The notes beneath the pieces were generated by a model that searched no databases, was not told the DNA's origin, and saw only the letters and a program-made list of their open reading frames with translations. This document shows, in pieces, positions 1-11,157 of a stretch of 64,000 nt of DNA. Source of the DNA: Burkholderiales bacterium PBB3 (lineage in GTDB: Bacteria > Pseudomonadota > Gammaproteobacteria > Burkholderiales > Burkholderiaceae_C); contig NKIK01000002.1 in assembly GCA_002256115.1 (NCBI GenBank), positions 186,001-250,000 of the forward strand, given 5' to 3'. A program made the translations under genes and the position numbers. Every line of letters begins with the position of its first letter. Within the stretch, counting starts at the first letter, position 1.

Positions 1-914
1 GAGAAGGCCAGCATGCGTTTGACATTGGTCTGGGCGATGGCCGCCAAGTTACCAATGGCCAAGGAGCCGATCGACAAGACCATCAGCATCTGTTGCCAGT
101 CAATGGCCAATGGCAACATGCCTTCTACCAACAAGCGCATGGTGATGGCAAATGCAGCCAGCTTGGGTGCCCCACCAATCATCAGCGTGATAGCAGTAGG
201 TGCACCTTGGTAGACATCAGGAATCCACATGTGGAATGGAACCACGCCAAGCTTGAATGCCAAGCCCGCCACTATGAACACCAAGCCAAACACCAAAACC
301 TGGTGGCGGATTTGACCGGAAGCGATGGCTTTGAAAACCGTGGTCACATCCAGAGAGCCGGTGGCGCCGTACAGCATGGACATGCCGTACAACAGGAAGC
401 CCGAGGCCATGGCTCCCAGCACAAAGTATTTCATCGCGGCTTCAGTTGCCGTGGCGTTATCGCGGCGCAGGGCCACCAACGCGTAGCTGGACAAGGTCAA
501 CAGTTCCAGACCCAGATAGATCACCAGAAAATTATTGCCACCGATCATGATGAACATGCCCAACAGCGCAAACAAACTGAGGGTGAACAATTCACCACCG
601 CGCAGCATGTCGCGGTGTGAGGCATAGGGACGCGCGTAAACCAAAGACACCATCACCGCCAGCGTGGCAAAGCACTTGAGCCAGTTGCCCATGGTGTCGC
701 TGACCACCATATTGCCAAAGCCGTAGTAGGTCGCGTCATTGTTGGCGTAGATAGCCTGAATAAAAGCTACCGCCGCCAGCGTGGCCAGCGTCATCACATA
801 AGTGCGCGTGCGCAGAGGTGTTTTGACGGCGAGATCGGCCAGCAAAATCACACAGGTCATCACCATCAACACGATTTCGGGGTAAACCGTGATCCAACTG
901 ATTTTGTCTATCAT
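1..914 (-). CDS. nuoN: NADH-quinone oxidoreductase subunit N, 3' part missing
   Basis: This is the last gene of the complex I operon; its C-terminal part lies beyond the left edge, so about 304 N-terminal codons are present. The translation from the ATG at 914 reads MIDKISWITVYPEIVLM and continues as a polytopic membrane protein of the Mrp-antiporter type that forms a proton channel in the membrane arm. The start is preceded by a GAGAG ribosome site and lies 24 bases after nuoM. Everything visible fits NuoN: hydrophobic helices and the conserved core containing FKLGVVPFHMWIPDVYQGAP. Confidence 0.95.
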   Translation of the reverse strand, partial: MIDKISWITVYPEIVLMVMTCVILLADLAVKTPLRTRTYVMTLATLAAVAFIQAIYANNDATYYGFGNMVVSDTMGNWLKCFATLAVMVSLVYARPYASHRDMLRGGELFTLSLFALLGMFIMIGGNNFLVIYLGLELLTLSSYALVALRRDNATATEAAMKYFVLGAMASGFLLYGMSMLYGATGSLDVTTVFKAIASGQIRHQVLVFGLVFIVAGLAFKLGVVPFHMWIPDVYQGAPTAITLMIGGAPKLAAFAITMRLLVEGMLPLAIDWQQMLMVLSIGSLAIGNLAAIAQTNVKRMLAF

Positions 915-938
915 CGTTCGTCTCTCAATTCAGTGTGA

Positions 939-2414
939 TCAGTTCAACTTGGATATTGCAACGTGCTGCAGCAGCTGGGCTACAGAAGCGTCCATCACGT
1001 CGGTGAACGGTTTGGGGTAGACACCCATATAAAGTACAGCAGCAGCCAGGAGTGCCAGCATGACAAATTCACGGGCATTGATGTCTTGCAGCGCCTTCAC
1101 ATCATCATTGGCCACGGGGCCCAAGTACACGCGCTTGAACATCCACAAGGTGTAAGCCGCACCAAAGATCAGCGCACTGGCTGCGGCAAAGCCGATCCAG
1201 AAATTGAACTTGACGGCACCCAGAATGACCATCCACTCACCAACAAAACCAGCCGTGCCCGGCAATCCACAATTGGCCATGGCAAAGAACAAGGCAAAGG
1301 CGGCAAACTTGGGCATGGTGTTGACCACGCCGCCATAGCTGGCGATCTCGCGGGAGTGCACACGGTCATACAAGACCCCGATGGACAAAAACATGGCACC
1401 GGATACAAAACCGTGTGCAATCATTTGCACCAGGCCACCGGACACGCCCAAGTCATTGAAGATAAAGAAGCCAAGCGTCACAAAGCCCATGTGGGCCACG
1501 GACGAATACGCCACCAGCTTCTTCATGTCCTGCTGCACCATGGCGACCAGACCGACATACACCACGGCCACTAAAGACAGAGCAATCATCAACCAGGCCC
1601 ACTCATGCGCGGCGTCGGGGGCGATGGGCAAGGAGAAACGCAAAAAGCCGTAAGCACCCAGCTTCAACATGATGGCCGCCAACACAGCAGAGCCACCGGT
1701 AGGCGCTTCCACGTGCACATCAGGCAACCAAGTGTGCACCGGCCACATGGGAACCTTGACGGCAAAGGCGGCAAAGAAGGCAAAGAACAACAGCGTCTGA
1801 GCCGTCGCGCTCAAGGGCATGGCGTGCCACACGGCAAGATCAAAACTGCCTCCAGATTGGGTATACAGATAGATCAGCGCCACCAGCATCAACAGCGAGC
1901 CCAACAGCGTGTACAAGAAGAACTTGAAAGCCGCGTAGATTTTGTTAGGACCACCCCAGATGCCGATGATCAAGTACATCGGGATCAGCGTCGCTTCAAA
2001 AAACACGTAGAACAGCAAGCCGTCCAAGGCAGAGAACACGCCGATCATCAAACCACTGAGTATCAGGAAAGCACCCATGTACTGGTTGACTTTGCGGGTG
2101 ATGGATTCCCAAGACGCAATAACGACGATTACATTGATGAAAGCCGTTAGCAAAACAAACCAAAGCGAGATGCCATCCACTCCCACGTGGTAGTTCACAT
2201 TGAAGCGCTCAATCCAGGGAACATTCTCCGCAAACTGAATCGCCGCAGAAGTAGTTTGAAAGCGTGTGTACAGCGGCAAGGTCACCAGCAGGCTGATCAC
2301 CGACCCAATCAAGGCGATCCAGCGCACAGCCTTGGCCTGGTCGTCACGCCCCAAGGCCAGCAAAATTGCCCCGAACGCAATCGGCGTCCAAATGGCTAGG
2401 CTCAACAATCCCAT
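939..2414 (-). CDS. nuoM: NADH-quinone oxidoreductase subunit M
   Basis: A 491-residue polytopic inner-membrane subunit of complex I, one of the three antiporter-like proton-pumping subunits. Visible hallmarks are the central FAVKVPMWPVHTWLPDVHVE segment with its conserved lysine and the following GGSAVLAAIMLKLGAYGFLR stretch. The length is usual for NuoM. It sits 12 bases downstream of nuoL and just before nuoN in the standard order, so it is expressed as part of the nuo operon. No internal disruption is seen. Confidence 0.97.
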   Translation of the reverse strand: MGLLSLAIWTPIAFGAILLALGRDDQAKAVRWIALIGSVISLLVTLPLYTRFQTTSAAIQFAENVPWIERFNVNYHVGVDGISLWFVLLTAFINVIVVIASWESITRKVNQYMGAFLILSGLMIGVFSALDGLLFYVFFEATLIPMYLIIGIWGGPNKIYAAFKFFLYTLLGSLLMLVALIYLYTQSGGSFDLAVWHAMPLSATAQTLLFFAFFAAFAVKVPMWPVHTWLPDVHVEAPTGGSAVLAAIMLKLGAYGFLRFSLPIAPDAAHEWAWLMIALSLVAVVYVGLVAMVQQDMKKLVAYSSVAHMGFVTLGFFIFNDLGVSGGLVQMIAHGFVSGAMFLSIGVLYDRVHSREIASYGGVVNTMPKFAAFALFFAMANCGLPGTAGFVGEWMVILGAVKFNFWIGFAAASALIFGAAYTLWMFKRVYLGPVANDDVKALQDINAREFVMLALLAAAVLYMGVYPKPFTDVMDASVAQLLQHVAISKLN

Positions 2415-2426
2415 GTTCTTTTTCTC

Positions 2427-4457
2427 CTACTTGAGCCAGACGAAATACGTCATGAGCACAAAGACGCCCAAAATCATCACCAGCGCGTAGTGGTACAAAT
2501 ATCCGGACTGGGCCTTGCGCACAATGCCGGACACCCAGCCCACCAGTTTCCACGAGCCATTCACGAAGAAGCCGTCGATGATCGTCTGGTCGCCCACCTT
2601 CCACAGGCCTGCGCCCAACATACGGGCACCGCGCGCCAAGATGTTTTCGTTGATCCAGTCCAGGTAGTACTTGTTCTCCAGCAGGTTGAACACCGGCATG
2701 AACGTACGCTTGATGGCGGCAGGTAATGCCGGGTTGATCATGTACATGTAGTAAGAAAGCACGACACCCGATAGGGCCAGCCAGAACGGCGGGGTCATCA
2801 GCCCGTGGAGCGCCATCTGTGCCGGGCCGTGAAAAATCTTGGCCAGCTCTTCCATCGCATGGTGTTTCTCAGCGTTGACAAAAAACGCGTCTTTGAAGAA
2901 CTCGCCAAACAGCATCGGCTGGATCGTCATGAAGCCGATAACGACAGAAGGAATGGCCAGCAGAATCAGCGGCACAGTCACCACCCAGGGCGATTCGTGC
3001 GGTTTGTCTGCATGTCCATGATCGTCGTGATGACCATGGGCGTCGTGCGCATCATGATGGGCATCTGGGTTCTGGTCATAGCGTTCCTTGCCATGAAACA
3101 CCAGAAAATACATGCGGAAAGAATAAAAAGCTGTGATAAATACACCAGCCAGCACGGCGTAATAAGCAAAGCTCGCACCGGCAAGATGGCTCTCATGCAC
3201 GGCCTCAATAATGCTGTCTTTGGAATAGAAGCCTGAGAACAGAGGTGTGCCGATCAAGGCCAGAGAACCCAGCAGCGACGTAATCCAAGTAATAGGCATG
3301 TATTTGCGCACGCCACCCATCCAACGAATATCCTGGTTGTGGTGCATGCCCATGATGACCGAGCCTGCAGCAAGGAACAACAAGGCCTTGAAGAACGCGT
3401 GGGTCATCAGATGGAACACGGCTACGGAGTAGGCCGAGGCACCCAATGCCACCGTCATATAACCGAGCTGGGACAAAGTGGAATAAGCCACCACGCGCTT
3501 GATATCGTTTTGGATGACGCCCAGGAAGCCCATAAACAAGGCAGTAATGGCACCAATCACCATGATGAAACTGAGTGCGGTATCGCTCAACTCAAACAGG
3601 GGCGACATGCGCGCCACCATGAAGATGCCCGCCGTAACCATCGTAGCTGCATGAATCAGCGCAGAAATGGGGGTAGGACCTTCCATGGAATCTGGCAACC
3701 AAACGTGCAAGGGGAACTGGGCCGACTTGCCCATGGCACCGATGAACAGGCAGATGCAAATCACGGTCACCAACATCCAGTCGGTACCAGGGAAGGTCAG
3801 GGCCGCAAGTTGATCCGCTTTGGCAAAGGCTTCGGTGTAATTCAGCGTACCGGCGAAGGCAACGATGAGACCGATGCCTAAGATGAAGCCAAAGTCACCT
3901 ACACGATTGACCAGAAAGGCCTTCATGTTGGCAAAGATGGCGGTGGGCTTGTTGTACCAAAACCCAATCAACAAATAGGAGACCAAACCCACAGCCTCCC
4001 AACCGAAGAACAGCTGCAGCATGTTGTTGCTCATGACGAGCATCAACATGGCGAAGGTAAACAGGGAGATGTAGGAGAAGAAGCGGTTGTATCCCTCATC
4101 CTCTTCCATGTAGCCAATGGTGTACAGATGGACCATCAAGGAGACAAAGGTCACCACGCACATCATCATGGCAGTGAGGCCATCGACCAGGAAGCCGATT
4201 TCCATCTTCAAGCCACCCACCACCATCCAGGTGTAGAGGGTTTCATTAAAGCGTGCGCCGTCGGCGACCACCGAGTTCAGAGTCATCGCGGACAGCACAA
4301 AGGCAACCAAGACACCCAGAATCGTCAAAGTGTGGCTAGCAGTGCGGCCGATTTTGTTACCACCGAATTTGGTGCCCAATACACCGGCTAAAACAGCGCC
4401 GACCAAGGGTGCCATGGGTACAGCCAGCAATGTGGCAGCAGATAGGATTTGACTCAT
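2427..4457 (-). CDS. nuoL: NADH-quinone oxidoreductase subunit L
   Basis: A 676-residue membrane subunit of complex I, the distal proton-pumping subunit with the long lateral helix at the C terminus. The segment AQFPLHVWLPDSMEGPTPIS carries the conserved antiporter signature. A loop at about residues 460-487 is very rich in His and Asp and is probably surface exposed. The upstream neighbour nuoK is separated by 89 bases that are filled by a dispersed repeat; all other spacings in this part of the operon are short or overlapping. Length is normal for proteobacterial NuoL. Confidence 0.97.
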   Translation of the reverse strand: MSQILSAATLLAVPMAPLVGAVLAGVLGTKFGGNKIGRTASHTLTILGVLVAFVLSAMTLNSVVADGARFNETLYTWMVVGGLKMEIGFLVDGLTAMMMCVVTFVSLMVHLYTIGYMEEDEGYNRFFSYISLFTFAMLMLVMSNNMLQLFFGWEAVGLVSYLLIGFWYNKPTAIFANMKAFLVNRVGDFGFILGIGLIVAFAGTLNYTEAFAKADQLAALTFPGTDWMLVTVICICLFIGAMGKSAQFPLHVWLPDSMEGPTPISALIHAATMVTAGIFMVARMSPLFELSDTALSFIMVIGAITALFMGFLGVIQNDIKRVVAYSTLSQLGYMTVALGASAYSVAVFHLMTHAFFKALLFLAAGSVIMGMHHNQDIRWMGGVRKYMPITWITSLLGSLALIGTPLFSGFYSKDSIIEAVHESHLAGASFAYYAVLAGVFITAFYSFRMYFLVFHGKERYDQNPDAHHDAHDAHGHHDDHGHADKPHESPWVVTVPLILLAIPSVVIGFMTIQPMLFGEFFKDAFFVNAEKHHAMEELAKIFHGPAQMALHGLMTPPFWLALSGVVLSYYMYMINPALPAAIKRTFMPVFNLLENKYYLDWINENILARGARMLGAGLWKVGDQTIIDGFFVNGSWKLVGWVSGIVRKAQSGYLYHYALVMILGVFVLMTYFVWLK

Positions 4458-4463
4458 TTAGAC

Positions 4464-4545
4464 CGCCCGTAGGGCCGCCCCAAGGGCGGGATGTGCCCCC
4501 TCGGGGGGCAGCGAATACACGAAGTGAAAAGCATGGGGGTGCATA
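4464..4545 (-). repeat. Dispersed repeat family R1, copy A (nuoK-nuoL gap)
   Basis: About 82 bases that fill the nuoK-nuoL gap and align closely with 12419-12500. The identical core is GGGCAGCGAATACACGAAGT (plus-strand reading), flanked by G/C-rich runs that can fold (CCCCCTCGGGGGG). On the transcript strand the repeat begins a few bases after the nuoK stop codon. It does not encode anything recognisable. Similar elements are known to be scattered in Comamonadaceae, from memory and not checked. Confidence 0.8.
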
Positions 4546-4546
4546 T

Positions 4547-4855
4547 CTATCCCTTGAGCGTATTGAGTTCATCCACGCTGATGCTGGATTTGTTGCGGAA
4601 CAACAAGACCAGAATCGCAAGACCGATAGCCGACTCAGCAGCCGCCACGGTGAGGATGAAGAAGACGAAAACCTGGCCCTGCATATCGTTTAGAAAATAC
4701 GAAAAGGCAACGAAGTTGGTGTTGACTGCCAACAGCATCAGCTCGATGGCCATCAGCAGAACAATCAAATTGCGGCGATTCAAGAAGATACCAACCACGG
4801 ACAGCGCAAATAACATGGCGCCCAGCGAGAGGAAATGTCCAAGGGTCAAGGTCAT
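4547..4855 (-). CDS. nuoK: NADH-quinone oxidoreductase subunit K
   Basis: A 102-residue three-helix membrane subunit of complex I. The conserved glutamates of the second and third helices are visible in [14 protein letters not shown] and in [20 protein letters not shown]. It overlaps the end of nuoJ by four bases (ATGA type), indicating translational coupling. Downstream the operon is spaced by repeat R1 before nuoL. Length and sequence are typical. Confidence 0.97.
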   Translation of the reverse strand: MTLTLGHFLSLGAMLFALSVVGIFLNRRNLIVLLMAIELMLLAVNTNFVAFSYFLNDMQGQVFVFFILTVAAAESAIGLAILVLLFRNKSSISVDELNTLKG

Positions 4856-5499
4856 ACTTGTTTCTCCGCAGGGGTAGCCGCGATGGTTTCTTCGGGTGCA
4901 GCGCGCGTTGCATCCATGCGCACCACCACCATACGATCCTGGGCTTTGACACGCACTTGCTCACCGGGATGCACATACTTGCTGTCTTTGCGGGCGCGTA
5001 AGGTCAGTGCAATGGCTGCAATCATGGCCACCAAAAGAATAGCCGCGGCCACTTCCAGCGGCAGAATGTACTGGGTATAAATCAGCTTACCCAGCTCTAA
5101 GGTGTTGTTGGTTGGGACCGCCGCGACCCCCGATGCAATAGGCTCCACAGCCACCCGAAATCCGCCCATTAGCACTGCAGCCATTTCCAACGCGATCAAC
5201 ACGCCCACAGCTGCCGCCAGCGGAAAGTGGCGCCAGAAACCCACACGCAGGTTCTCCACGTTGATGTCCATCATCATCACCACGAACAGGAACAAAACCA
5301 TCACTGCGCCCACATACACCAGCACCAGGGTGATCGACAGAAACTCCGCCTTCAACAGCATCCAGATCAACGCAGCCTGAAAAAAGGCCAACACTAAAAA
5401 CAAGGCGGAATGCACAGGATTGCGGGCGGTAATCACCCGAAATGCCGCCAGCAACAACACCGCAGAGAACGCGTAAAACAGGCCAGTCGTAACACTCAT
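4852..5499 (-). CDS. nuoJ: NADH-quinone oxidoreductase subunit J
   Basis: A 215-residue membrane subunit of complex I with about five helices in the first 165 residues and a hydrophilic tail. The segment [17 protein letters not shown] contains the pi-bulge helix typical of NuoJ. The tail after residue 165 is charged and Ala/Glu rich, a little longer than in enterobacteria but common in beta-proteobacteria. It overlaps nuoK and lies 27 bases downstream of nuoI. Confidence 0.96.
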   Translation of the reverse strand: MSVTTGLFYAFSAVLLLAAFRVITARNPVHSALFLVLAFFQAALIWMLLKAEFLSITLVLVYVGAVMVLFLFVVMMMDINVENLRVGFWRHFPLAAAVGVLIALEMAAVLMGGFRVAVEPIASGVAAVPTNNTLELGKLIYTQYILPLEVAAAILLVAMIAAIALTLRARKDSKYVHPGEQVRVKAQDRMVVVRMDATRAAPEETIAATPAEKQV

Positions 5500-5526
5500 G
5501 GTTCGGATTCTTTCTTACGACACAAT

Positions 5527-6048
5527 TCAGCGGTACTTGGCGTCAGCCGCCTTGTTGGCAGCGATCTCGCTCTCGTAGCGATCACCCACAGCCAACAACA
5601 TGTCCTTGGTGAAATACAAGTCACCGCGTTTCTCGCCGTGGTATTCCAGAATGTGGGTTTCCACAATAGAGTCCACTGGGCAGCTCTCTTCGCAGAAGCC
5701 GCAGAAGATGCATTTGGTCAGATCGATGTCATAACGCGTGGTGCGACGGGAGCCGTCATCACGCACGTCCGACTCAATCGTGATCGCCATCGCAGGGCAC
5801 ACCGCTTCGCACAATTTGCAGGCAATGCATCGCTCTTCACCGTTTTCATAACGGCGCAAGGCGTGCAGTCCCCGGAAACGGGGCGACAGTGGCGTTTTCT
5901 CTTCAGGGAACTGGACCGTGACCTTGCGACGGAACAAATAACGGCCGGTCAAAGCCATGCCCTTGAACAGCTCTACTAACAAAAAGCTGTACAAGAAGTC
6001 CTTCAGCGAAAACACGGAAGGAACGCGGGAGAAAGAATTTGATGTCAT
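5527..6048 (-). CDS. nuoI: NADH-quinone oxidoreductase subunit I (two [4Fe-4S])
   Basis: A 173-residue peripheral subunit that passes electrons along clusters N6a and N6b. Two ferredoxin motifs are plain: [12 protein letters not shown] near residue 71 and [15 protein letters not shown] near residue 110. An N-terminal amphipathic segment ([15 protein letters not shown]) would lie on the membrane. It is 11 bases downstream of nuoH. Length is normal. Confidence 0.97.
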   Translation of the reverse strand: MTSNSFSRVPSVFSLKDFLYSFLLVELFKGMALTGRYLFRRKVTVQFPEEKTPLSPRFRGLHALRRYENGEERCIACKLCEAVCPAMAITIESDVRDDGSRRTTRYDIDLTKCIFCGFCEESCPVDSIVETHILEYHGEKRGDLYFTKDMLLAVGDRYESEIAANKAADAKYR

Positions 6049-6059
6049 GTTCTATGCCC

Positions 6060-7136
6060 TCATTTCCAAATATTGAGGGGGGTCTGCATCCAGACACCAA
6101 CTACTACTAACCAAACCAGGGTCACAGGTATAAAAACCTTCCAGCCCAAGCGCATGATTTGGTCGTAACGAAAGCGCGGGAATGTGGCGCGAACCCAGAT
6201 GAACAAACTCACGATGGCAAATGTCTTGAGCCCTAACCAGATCCACCCGGGAATAAAGTCCAGTGCAGCAAAAGGCGACAACCACCCACCCAGGAACATC
6301 AGTGATGCCAGGATGGAAATCAACCACATATTGGCGTATTCGGCCAAGTAAAACATGGCATACGACATACCGGAGTACTCGACCATGTGCCCGGCGACAA
6401 TTTCAGCCTCGCCTTCCACCACGTCGAAGGGGTGGCGATTGGTCTCAGCCAGACCCGAGATGATGTACACCACAAAAATAGGCAACAAAGGCAGCCAATT
6501 CCACGACAGGAAGCCCATGCCCATGGCTGCGAACTGCCCCTTGCCCTGTACGGCGACAATCTCTGAGAGGTTCATGCTGGCGGAGATCATCAACACGATC
6601 ACCAGGCAGAAACCCATTGCAATTTCGTAACTGATCATCTGCGCCGACGCGCGCAGGGCACCCAGGAATGCGTACTTGGAATTGGAGGCCCAACCAGCAA
6701 TCACCACACCATAAACTTCCATGGAGGTGATAGCCATCACGAACAACAAACCCGCGTTTATATTGGCCAGTGCCACATCAGGGCCAAAGGGGATCACCGC
6801 CCACGCAGCCATCGCCGGCATGATGGTCAAAATGGGACCGACAAAAAACAGCTCTTTGTTAGCAGCAGAAGGGACGAGAATTTCTTTGGTCAGCAGCTTC
6901 AGCGCATCAGCGATGGGCTGCAACAAGCCCAAAGGGCCGACGCGATTTGGGCCCACACGCACCTGCATCCAACCCAAAAATTTGCGCTCCCACAAAGTCA
7001 GGTAGGCCACTGCGCCCATCAGCGGCAACACGACAATCACGATCTTGAGCAAGGTCCAAATGACGGGCCAAACTACACCTGCCCACCACGCGGCGGCGAA
7101 CAAACCCAAACCAGCGTTGTAAATGATGTCAATCAT
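6060..7136 (-). CDS. nuoH: NADH-quinone oxidoreductase subunit H
   Basis: A 358-residue polytopic membrane subunit that forms part of the quinone pocket of complex I. Recognisable stretches include [20 protein letters not shown] and the acidic loop [20 protein letters not shown]. It overlaps the end of nuoG by four bases (ATGA). All features match the family and nothing is missing. Confidence 0.97.
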   Translation of the reverse strand: MIDIIYNAGLGLFAAAWWAGVVWPVIWTLLKIVIVVLPLMGAVAYLTLWERKFLGWMQVRVGPNRVGPLGLLQPIADALKLLTKEILVPSAANKELFFVGPILTIMPAMAAWAVIPFGPDVALANINAGLLFVMAITSMEVYGVVIAGWASNSKYAFLGALRASAQMISYEIAMGFCLVIVLMISASMNLSEIVAVQGKGQFAAMGMGFLSWNWLPLLPIFVVYIISGLAETNRHPFDVVEGEAEIVAGHMVEYSGMSYAMFYLAEYANMWLISILASLMFLGGWLSPFAALDFIPGWIWLGLKTFAIVSLFIWVRATFPRFRYDQIMRLGWKVFIPVTLVWLVVVGVWMQTPLNIWK

Positions 7137-9277
7137 GCTGGCACCTCTTGGCTCTGCGGCGCATGGGTTGAGGCTTTTGCATCGGAAGTCAATTGCAGCG
7201 AGGTTGCCCGGCGCACAACGCTATCGAGTTGGTAGATGCTGGCCACCACAGGTTCCACTGAACCCGGTGTCAGATCAAGGGCGGCTTGCACGCTATTGCT
7301 CAGGAGCTTGCTGGCCACTTGTCCTGATGCGTCAACATTCAAAGCCAACTTCGCCAACACTTCTTGCGATGACTCAAAGTTAAATGCAGGCAGGTCCAGC
7401 AAATTGGCCAGCACACGGAGCACCTTCCAGGCAGGCCGTGCTTCGCCCTTAGGTTTCACCACCGCATGGAAACTTTGTAGGCGGCCTTCCGCATTGACGA
7501 ACGAGCCTGAGGTTTCAGTGAACGGTGCAATCGGCAGCAACACATCGCTGATATCCGTATTGCATTTGAAAGGACTCAGCGTGACGACCATGTCGCACCG
7601 ATCCATGCCTTGAATCGCTCTATCGCCAGCCGCGCTATCCCAGCGAGGCTCGTTGTTCAGCAACAGTGCCGCTTTCACGCCACCTGCCAGCATCTGAGCC
7701 GCATTCAAACCAGACGCACCCGGCAAGGCACCGGCCAACTGCGCGCCCACGGTATTGGCGGCCTCGGTCAAATAACCAACGCTCGCCCCGGTATTCTCTG
7801 CAATCCAGTTAGCCAGAGCCAGCAGGCTAGTGGCTTTCGGGTGATGGGCTGCAGCATTGCCCAACAGAATAGCTTTGCGCTCGCCGCCCAATAGCGAGGT
7901 CGCAATTGCGGCAGATTGCGCACTGGCTGTAGCTGGTGCTGGAGCCGTAACACCTTTCTCCGAGGCCACCGCTGCGGCAATTTCCGCCAAAGCCTGAACC
8001 CAGTGGGCGGAATCCATTTCTATCGTATTGGCAACGGGCAATGCCCAATCGGTCTTCGTGTCTACCAACGCGTGCACCTTACAGCCCATGCGGGCAGCCT
8101 GGCGGATTCGCTGCGCGAACAACGGATGGTCCTTGCGCAAATTGGAACCAACAACGAGAACACGCTGCAATTGCGACAAGCTGGCAATGGGCCGGCCGAG
8201 ATTGCGGGCGCCCGCTTGCGCGGTAGCGAACTCGGCATTGCGCAGGCGGTAATCCACATTGGAACTACCCAGCCCACGCACCAATTCGCCGGCCAAGTAC
8301 AACTCTTCCACCGTGCTGTGGGGGCTCACGAGGGCGCCAATCGCCGCAGCACCATGTTCAGTTTTAACTTGCTTGAGTCCGTTGGCCACATATTCCAGCG
8401 CAGTTTGCCAGTCCACAGTGACCCATTTACCGTCCTGCTTGAGCATCGGCGCGGTCAGGCGATCGTCCCCGTTCAGAGCTTCGTAAGAATAGCGATCGCG
8501 ATCCGCAATCCAGCACTCATTGACTGCTTCGTTTTCCAGCGGCACCACGCGCATAACCTGGTTGTTCTTCACTTGAACAATCAGATTGGCGCCCGTGGAG
8601 TCATGGGGGCTCACCGATTTGCGGCGAGACAGCTCCCAGGTGCGGGCGCTGTAACGGAAAGGTTTGCTGGTCAGTGCGCCGACCGGACAGATATCGATCA
8701 TGTTGCCCGACAACTCGGAGTCAACGGTATTGCCGACAAAGGTTTCAATCTCTGCATGTTCACCGCGATGCGACATGCCCAGCTCCATCACGCCAGCCAC
8801 TTCTTGGCCAAATCGAACGCAGCGGGTGCAGTGGATGCAGCGGCTCATTTCCTGCATCGAAATCAGTGGACCTACGTCCTTGATGGGCACCACACGCTTT
8901 TCTTCCTCGTAACGGGAAGAGGATCCGCCATAGCCCACGGCCAAATCTTGCAACTGGCATTCACCACCTTGGTCACAAATCGGGCAATCCAGTGGATGGT
9001 TGATGAGCAAAAATTCCATCACCGACTTTTGCGCCTTGATCGCCTTGTCGCTCTTAGTCCGAACGATCATGCCTTGCGTGACCGGTGTGGCGCAAGCGGG
9101 CATGGGCTTGGGCATCTTCTCCACGTCAACGAGGCACATGCGGCAATTGGCCGCGATGCTGAGCTTCTTGTGGTAACAGAAGTGAGGGATATAGGTGCCT
9201 GCTTTTTCCGCCGCATGCATGATCATGCTGCCTTCAACAATGTCTACCTTCTTGCCGTCGAGTTCGATTTCAATCAT
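7133..9277 (-). CDS. nuoG: NADH-quinone oxidoreductase subunit G
   Basis: A 714-residue iron-sulfur subunit of the NADH-oxidising arm. N-terminal [2Fe-2S] cysteines are in [17 protein letters not shown], followed by the His/Cys cluster site [18 protein letters not shown], then [12 protein letters not shown] and a last Cys in [12 protein letters not shown]. After residue 230 comes a molybdopterin-oxidoreductase-like domain that is thought to be structural only. The shorter length compared with enterobacterial NuoG is typical for beta-proteobacteria. Spacing to nuoF is 12 bases. Confidence 0.97.
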   Translation of the reverse strand: MIEIELDGKKVDIVEGSMIMHAAEKAGTYIPHFCYHKKLSIAANCRMCLVDVEKMPKPMPACATPVTQGMIVRTKSDKAIKAQKSVMEFLLINHPLDCPICDQGGECQLQDLAVGYGGSSSRYEEEKRVVPIKDVGPLISMQEMSRCIHCTRCVRFGQEVAGVMELGMSHRGEHAEIETFVGNTVDSELSGNMIDICPVGALTSKPFRYSARTWELSRRKSVSPHDSTGANLIVQVKNNQVMRVVPLENEAVNECWIADRDRYSYEALNGDDRLTAPMLKQDGKWVTVDWQTALEYVANGLKQVKTEHGAAAIGALVSPHSTVEELYLAGELVRGLGSSNVDYRLRNAEFATAQAGARNLGRPIASLSQLQRVLVVGSNLRKDHPLFAQRIRQAARMGCKVHALVDTKTDWALPVANTIEMDSAHWVQALAEIAAAVASEKGVTAPAPATASAQSAAIATSLLGGERKAILLGNAAAHHPKATSLLALANWIAENTGASVGYLTEAANTVGAQLAGALPGASGLNAAQMLAGGVKAALLLNNEPRWDSAAGDRAIQGMDRCDMVVTLSPFKCNTDISDVLLPIAPFTETSGSFVNAEGRLQSFHAVVKPKGEARPAWKVLRVLANLLDLPAFNFESSQEVLAKLALNVDASGQVASKLLSNSVQAALDLTPGSVEPVVASIYQLDSVVRRATSLQLTSDAKASTHAPQSQEVPA

Positions 9278-9289
9278 CTTGGGCTTTGC

Positions 9290-10642
9290 TTAAGCGTGAG
9301 CAGAAACCATGCTGGTCTTGTGCTCTACGAGGTACTCAAATTCGTGCCGATAATGTTTGATCATGGCGCGTACAGGCATAGCAGCGGCATCGCCCAGAGC
9401 GCAAATGGTACGACCCATGATGTTCTCGGCAACGTTATCCAACAAAGCCATATCACTATGGCGCCCCTGCCCTTCCACGATACGGTCCACCATGCGCGAC
9501 AGCCAGCCCGTGCCTTCGCGGCAAGGCGTGCACTGACCACAGGACTCGTGCATGTAAAAGTAGCTCAGACGCTGCAAAGCCTTGACCATGCAGCGCGTGT
9601 CATCCATGACGATGACCGCACCAGAGCCAAGCATGGAGCCCGCCTTGGCAATCGAGTCGTAATCCATGGTGCATTCCATCATGATGGACGCAGGCAGCAC
9701 TGGAGACGACGAGCCACCGGGAATCACAGCCTTCAGCGTGCGCCCACCGCGAACACCGCCAGCCAGTTCCAGCAACTTGGCGAAAGGCGTTCCCATGGGG
9801 ATTTCATAATTGCCGGGGCGCTCTACATCACCGCTGATGGAGTAAATCTTGGTACCACCGTTATTGGGCTTGCCGCATTCGAGGTATGCCTGGCCACCAT
9901 TGCGAATGATCCACGGTACAGCCGCAAAGGTCTCAGTATTGTTAATAGTGGTGGGCTTGCCATACAAACCAAAACTGGCGGGGAATGGCGGTTTGAAGCG
10001 AGGCTGGCCTTTTTTGCCTTCCAGAGACTCCAGCAAAGCTGTTTCTTCACCGCAGATGTAAGCGCCAAAGCCGTGGGCTGCATGCAACTGAAAGTTGAAT
10101 CCGCTGCCCATGATGCCGTTGCCCAAAAAGCCAGCCGCGCGGGCCTCTTCCAACGCTTCTTCAAATCGATCGTAGGCGGAAAAAATCTCGCCATGGATAT
10201 AGTTGTATCCAACGCTGATGCCCATCGCGTATGCAGCAATGGCCATGCCTTCAATCACGATATGCGGGTTGTATTCCAGAATGTCGCGGTCCTTACAGGT
10301 ACCGGGCTCGCCTTCATCCGAGTTGCAGACCAAATACTTTTGGCCTGGGAACTGACGGGGCATGAAGCTCCACTTCAGGCCCGTCGGAAATCCCGCACCA
10401 CCGCGCCCACGCAGCGCAGATTCTTTGACCGTTGCAATGACTTGGTCCTGGGTCAATCCCTCGCCGCCGTCTTGGCCCAAAATCTTGCGCAGCGCGGCAT
10501 AACCGCCCCGCTCTAAGTAATCCTTCAGCTTCCAGTTCGAGCCATTCAAACCTGCATAGATTTGCGGATTGATGTGGCGATCATGAAAACAGGTTTGCAC
10601 TCCGGTTGCCCGGAATTGCGACAGAATTCCTTCGGCATTCAT
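9290..10642 (-). CDS. nuoF: NADH-quinone oxidoreductase subunit F (NADH/FMN)
   Basis: A 450-residue flavoprotein that oxidises NADH. The Gly-rich nucleotide/FMN site [15 protein letters not shown] is near residue 68 and the [4Fe-4S] N3 motif [15 protein letters not shown] is near residue 355. Four-base overlap with nuoE upstream suggests coupled synthesis of the NuoE-NuoF pair. Length and motifs are standard. Confidence 0.98.
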   Translation of the reverse strand: MNAEGILSQFRATGVQTCFHDRHINPQIYAGLNGSNWKLKDYLERGGYAALRKILGQDGGEGLTQDQVIATVKESALRGRGGAGFPTGLKWSFMPRQFPGQKYLVCNSDEGEPGTCKDRDILEYNPHIVIEGMAIAAYAMGISVGYNYIHGEIFSAYDRFEEALEEARAAGFLGNGIMGSGFNFQLHAAHGFGAYICGEETALLESLEGKKGQPRFKPPFPASFGLYGKPTTINNTETFAAVPWIIRNGGQAYLECGKPNNGGTKIYSISGDVERPGNYEIPMGTPFAKLLELAGGVRGGRTLKAVIPGGSSSPVLPASIMMECTMDYDSIAKAGSMLGSGAVIVMDDTRCMVKALQRLSYFYMHESCGQCTPCREGTGWLSRMVDRIVEGQGRHSDMALLDNVAENIMGRTICALGDAAAMPVRAMIKHYRHEFEYLVEHKTSMVSAHA

Positions 10643-11157
10643 GACTTGTCTCCGGCAGAACGCAGGCCATCGACCAATTGGTCAAGCTTGTCGTTGCTCA
10701 TAAAACTGCACATATGGCGGGCATTAACCAGCATCACCGGAGAATCGGCGCAGGCACCCAAACACTCGCTTTGTTGCAGTGTGAACAGGCCGTCTGCCGT
10801 AGTCTCGCCCATGCGGATACCAAGCTTCTGCTCCAGATGCTGCAAAGCCTTTTGGCCTTCGCGCAACTGGCAGGGCAGATTGGTACACACATTGAGCTTG
10901 TACTTACCCACCGCATGCTGGTTGTACATGTTGTAGAAGGTGGTGACTTCGTGCACCGCCATAGGGGCCATGCCGAGATAGTCAGCAATGACTTTCTCGC
11001 TATCGGTGCTTACATGGCCCAACTCTTGTTGAACAATGGACAAACACGCCATGACAGCGGATTGGGCTTGTTCAGCCGGATACTTGGCAACTTCTCTGGC
11101 GAAGCGCGAAAGTGTGGAAGCCGACAGCGGTACTGCGGGTGTAGCGTTAGAGATCAT
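10639..11157 (-). CDS. nuoE: NADH-quinone oxidoreductase subunit E ([2Fe-2S])
   Basis: A 172-residue thioredoxin-fold ferredoxin that holds the N1a [2Fe-2S] cluster. The four cluster cysteines are seen in [11 protein letters not shown] and in [13 protein letters not shown]. The gene overlaps nuoD by four bases and nuoF by four bases. The N terminus is Ser/Ala rich and may be a few residues longer than needed, but no better start is apparent. Confidence 0.97.
   Translation of the reverse strand: MISNATPAVPLSASTLSRFAREVAKYPAEQAQSAVMACLSIVQQELGHVSTDSEKVIADYLGMAPMAVHEVTTFYNMYNQHAVGKYKLNVCTNLPCQLREGQKALQHLEQKLGIRMGETTADGLFTLQQSECLGACADSPVMLVNARHMCSFMSNDKLDQLVDGLRSAGDKS

Noticed and set aside
7916-10516. 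866-codon plus-strand open frame opposite nuoG and nuoF
   Set aside because: It runs antisense through two fully conserved complex I genes, shows no family motif and has the His/Gln/Arg-rich composition of antisense frames in G/C-rich DNA.
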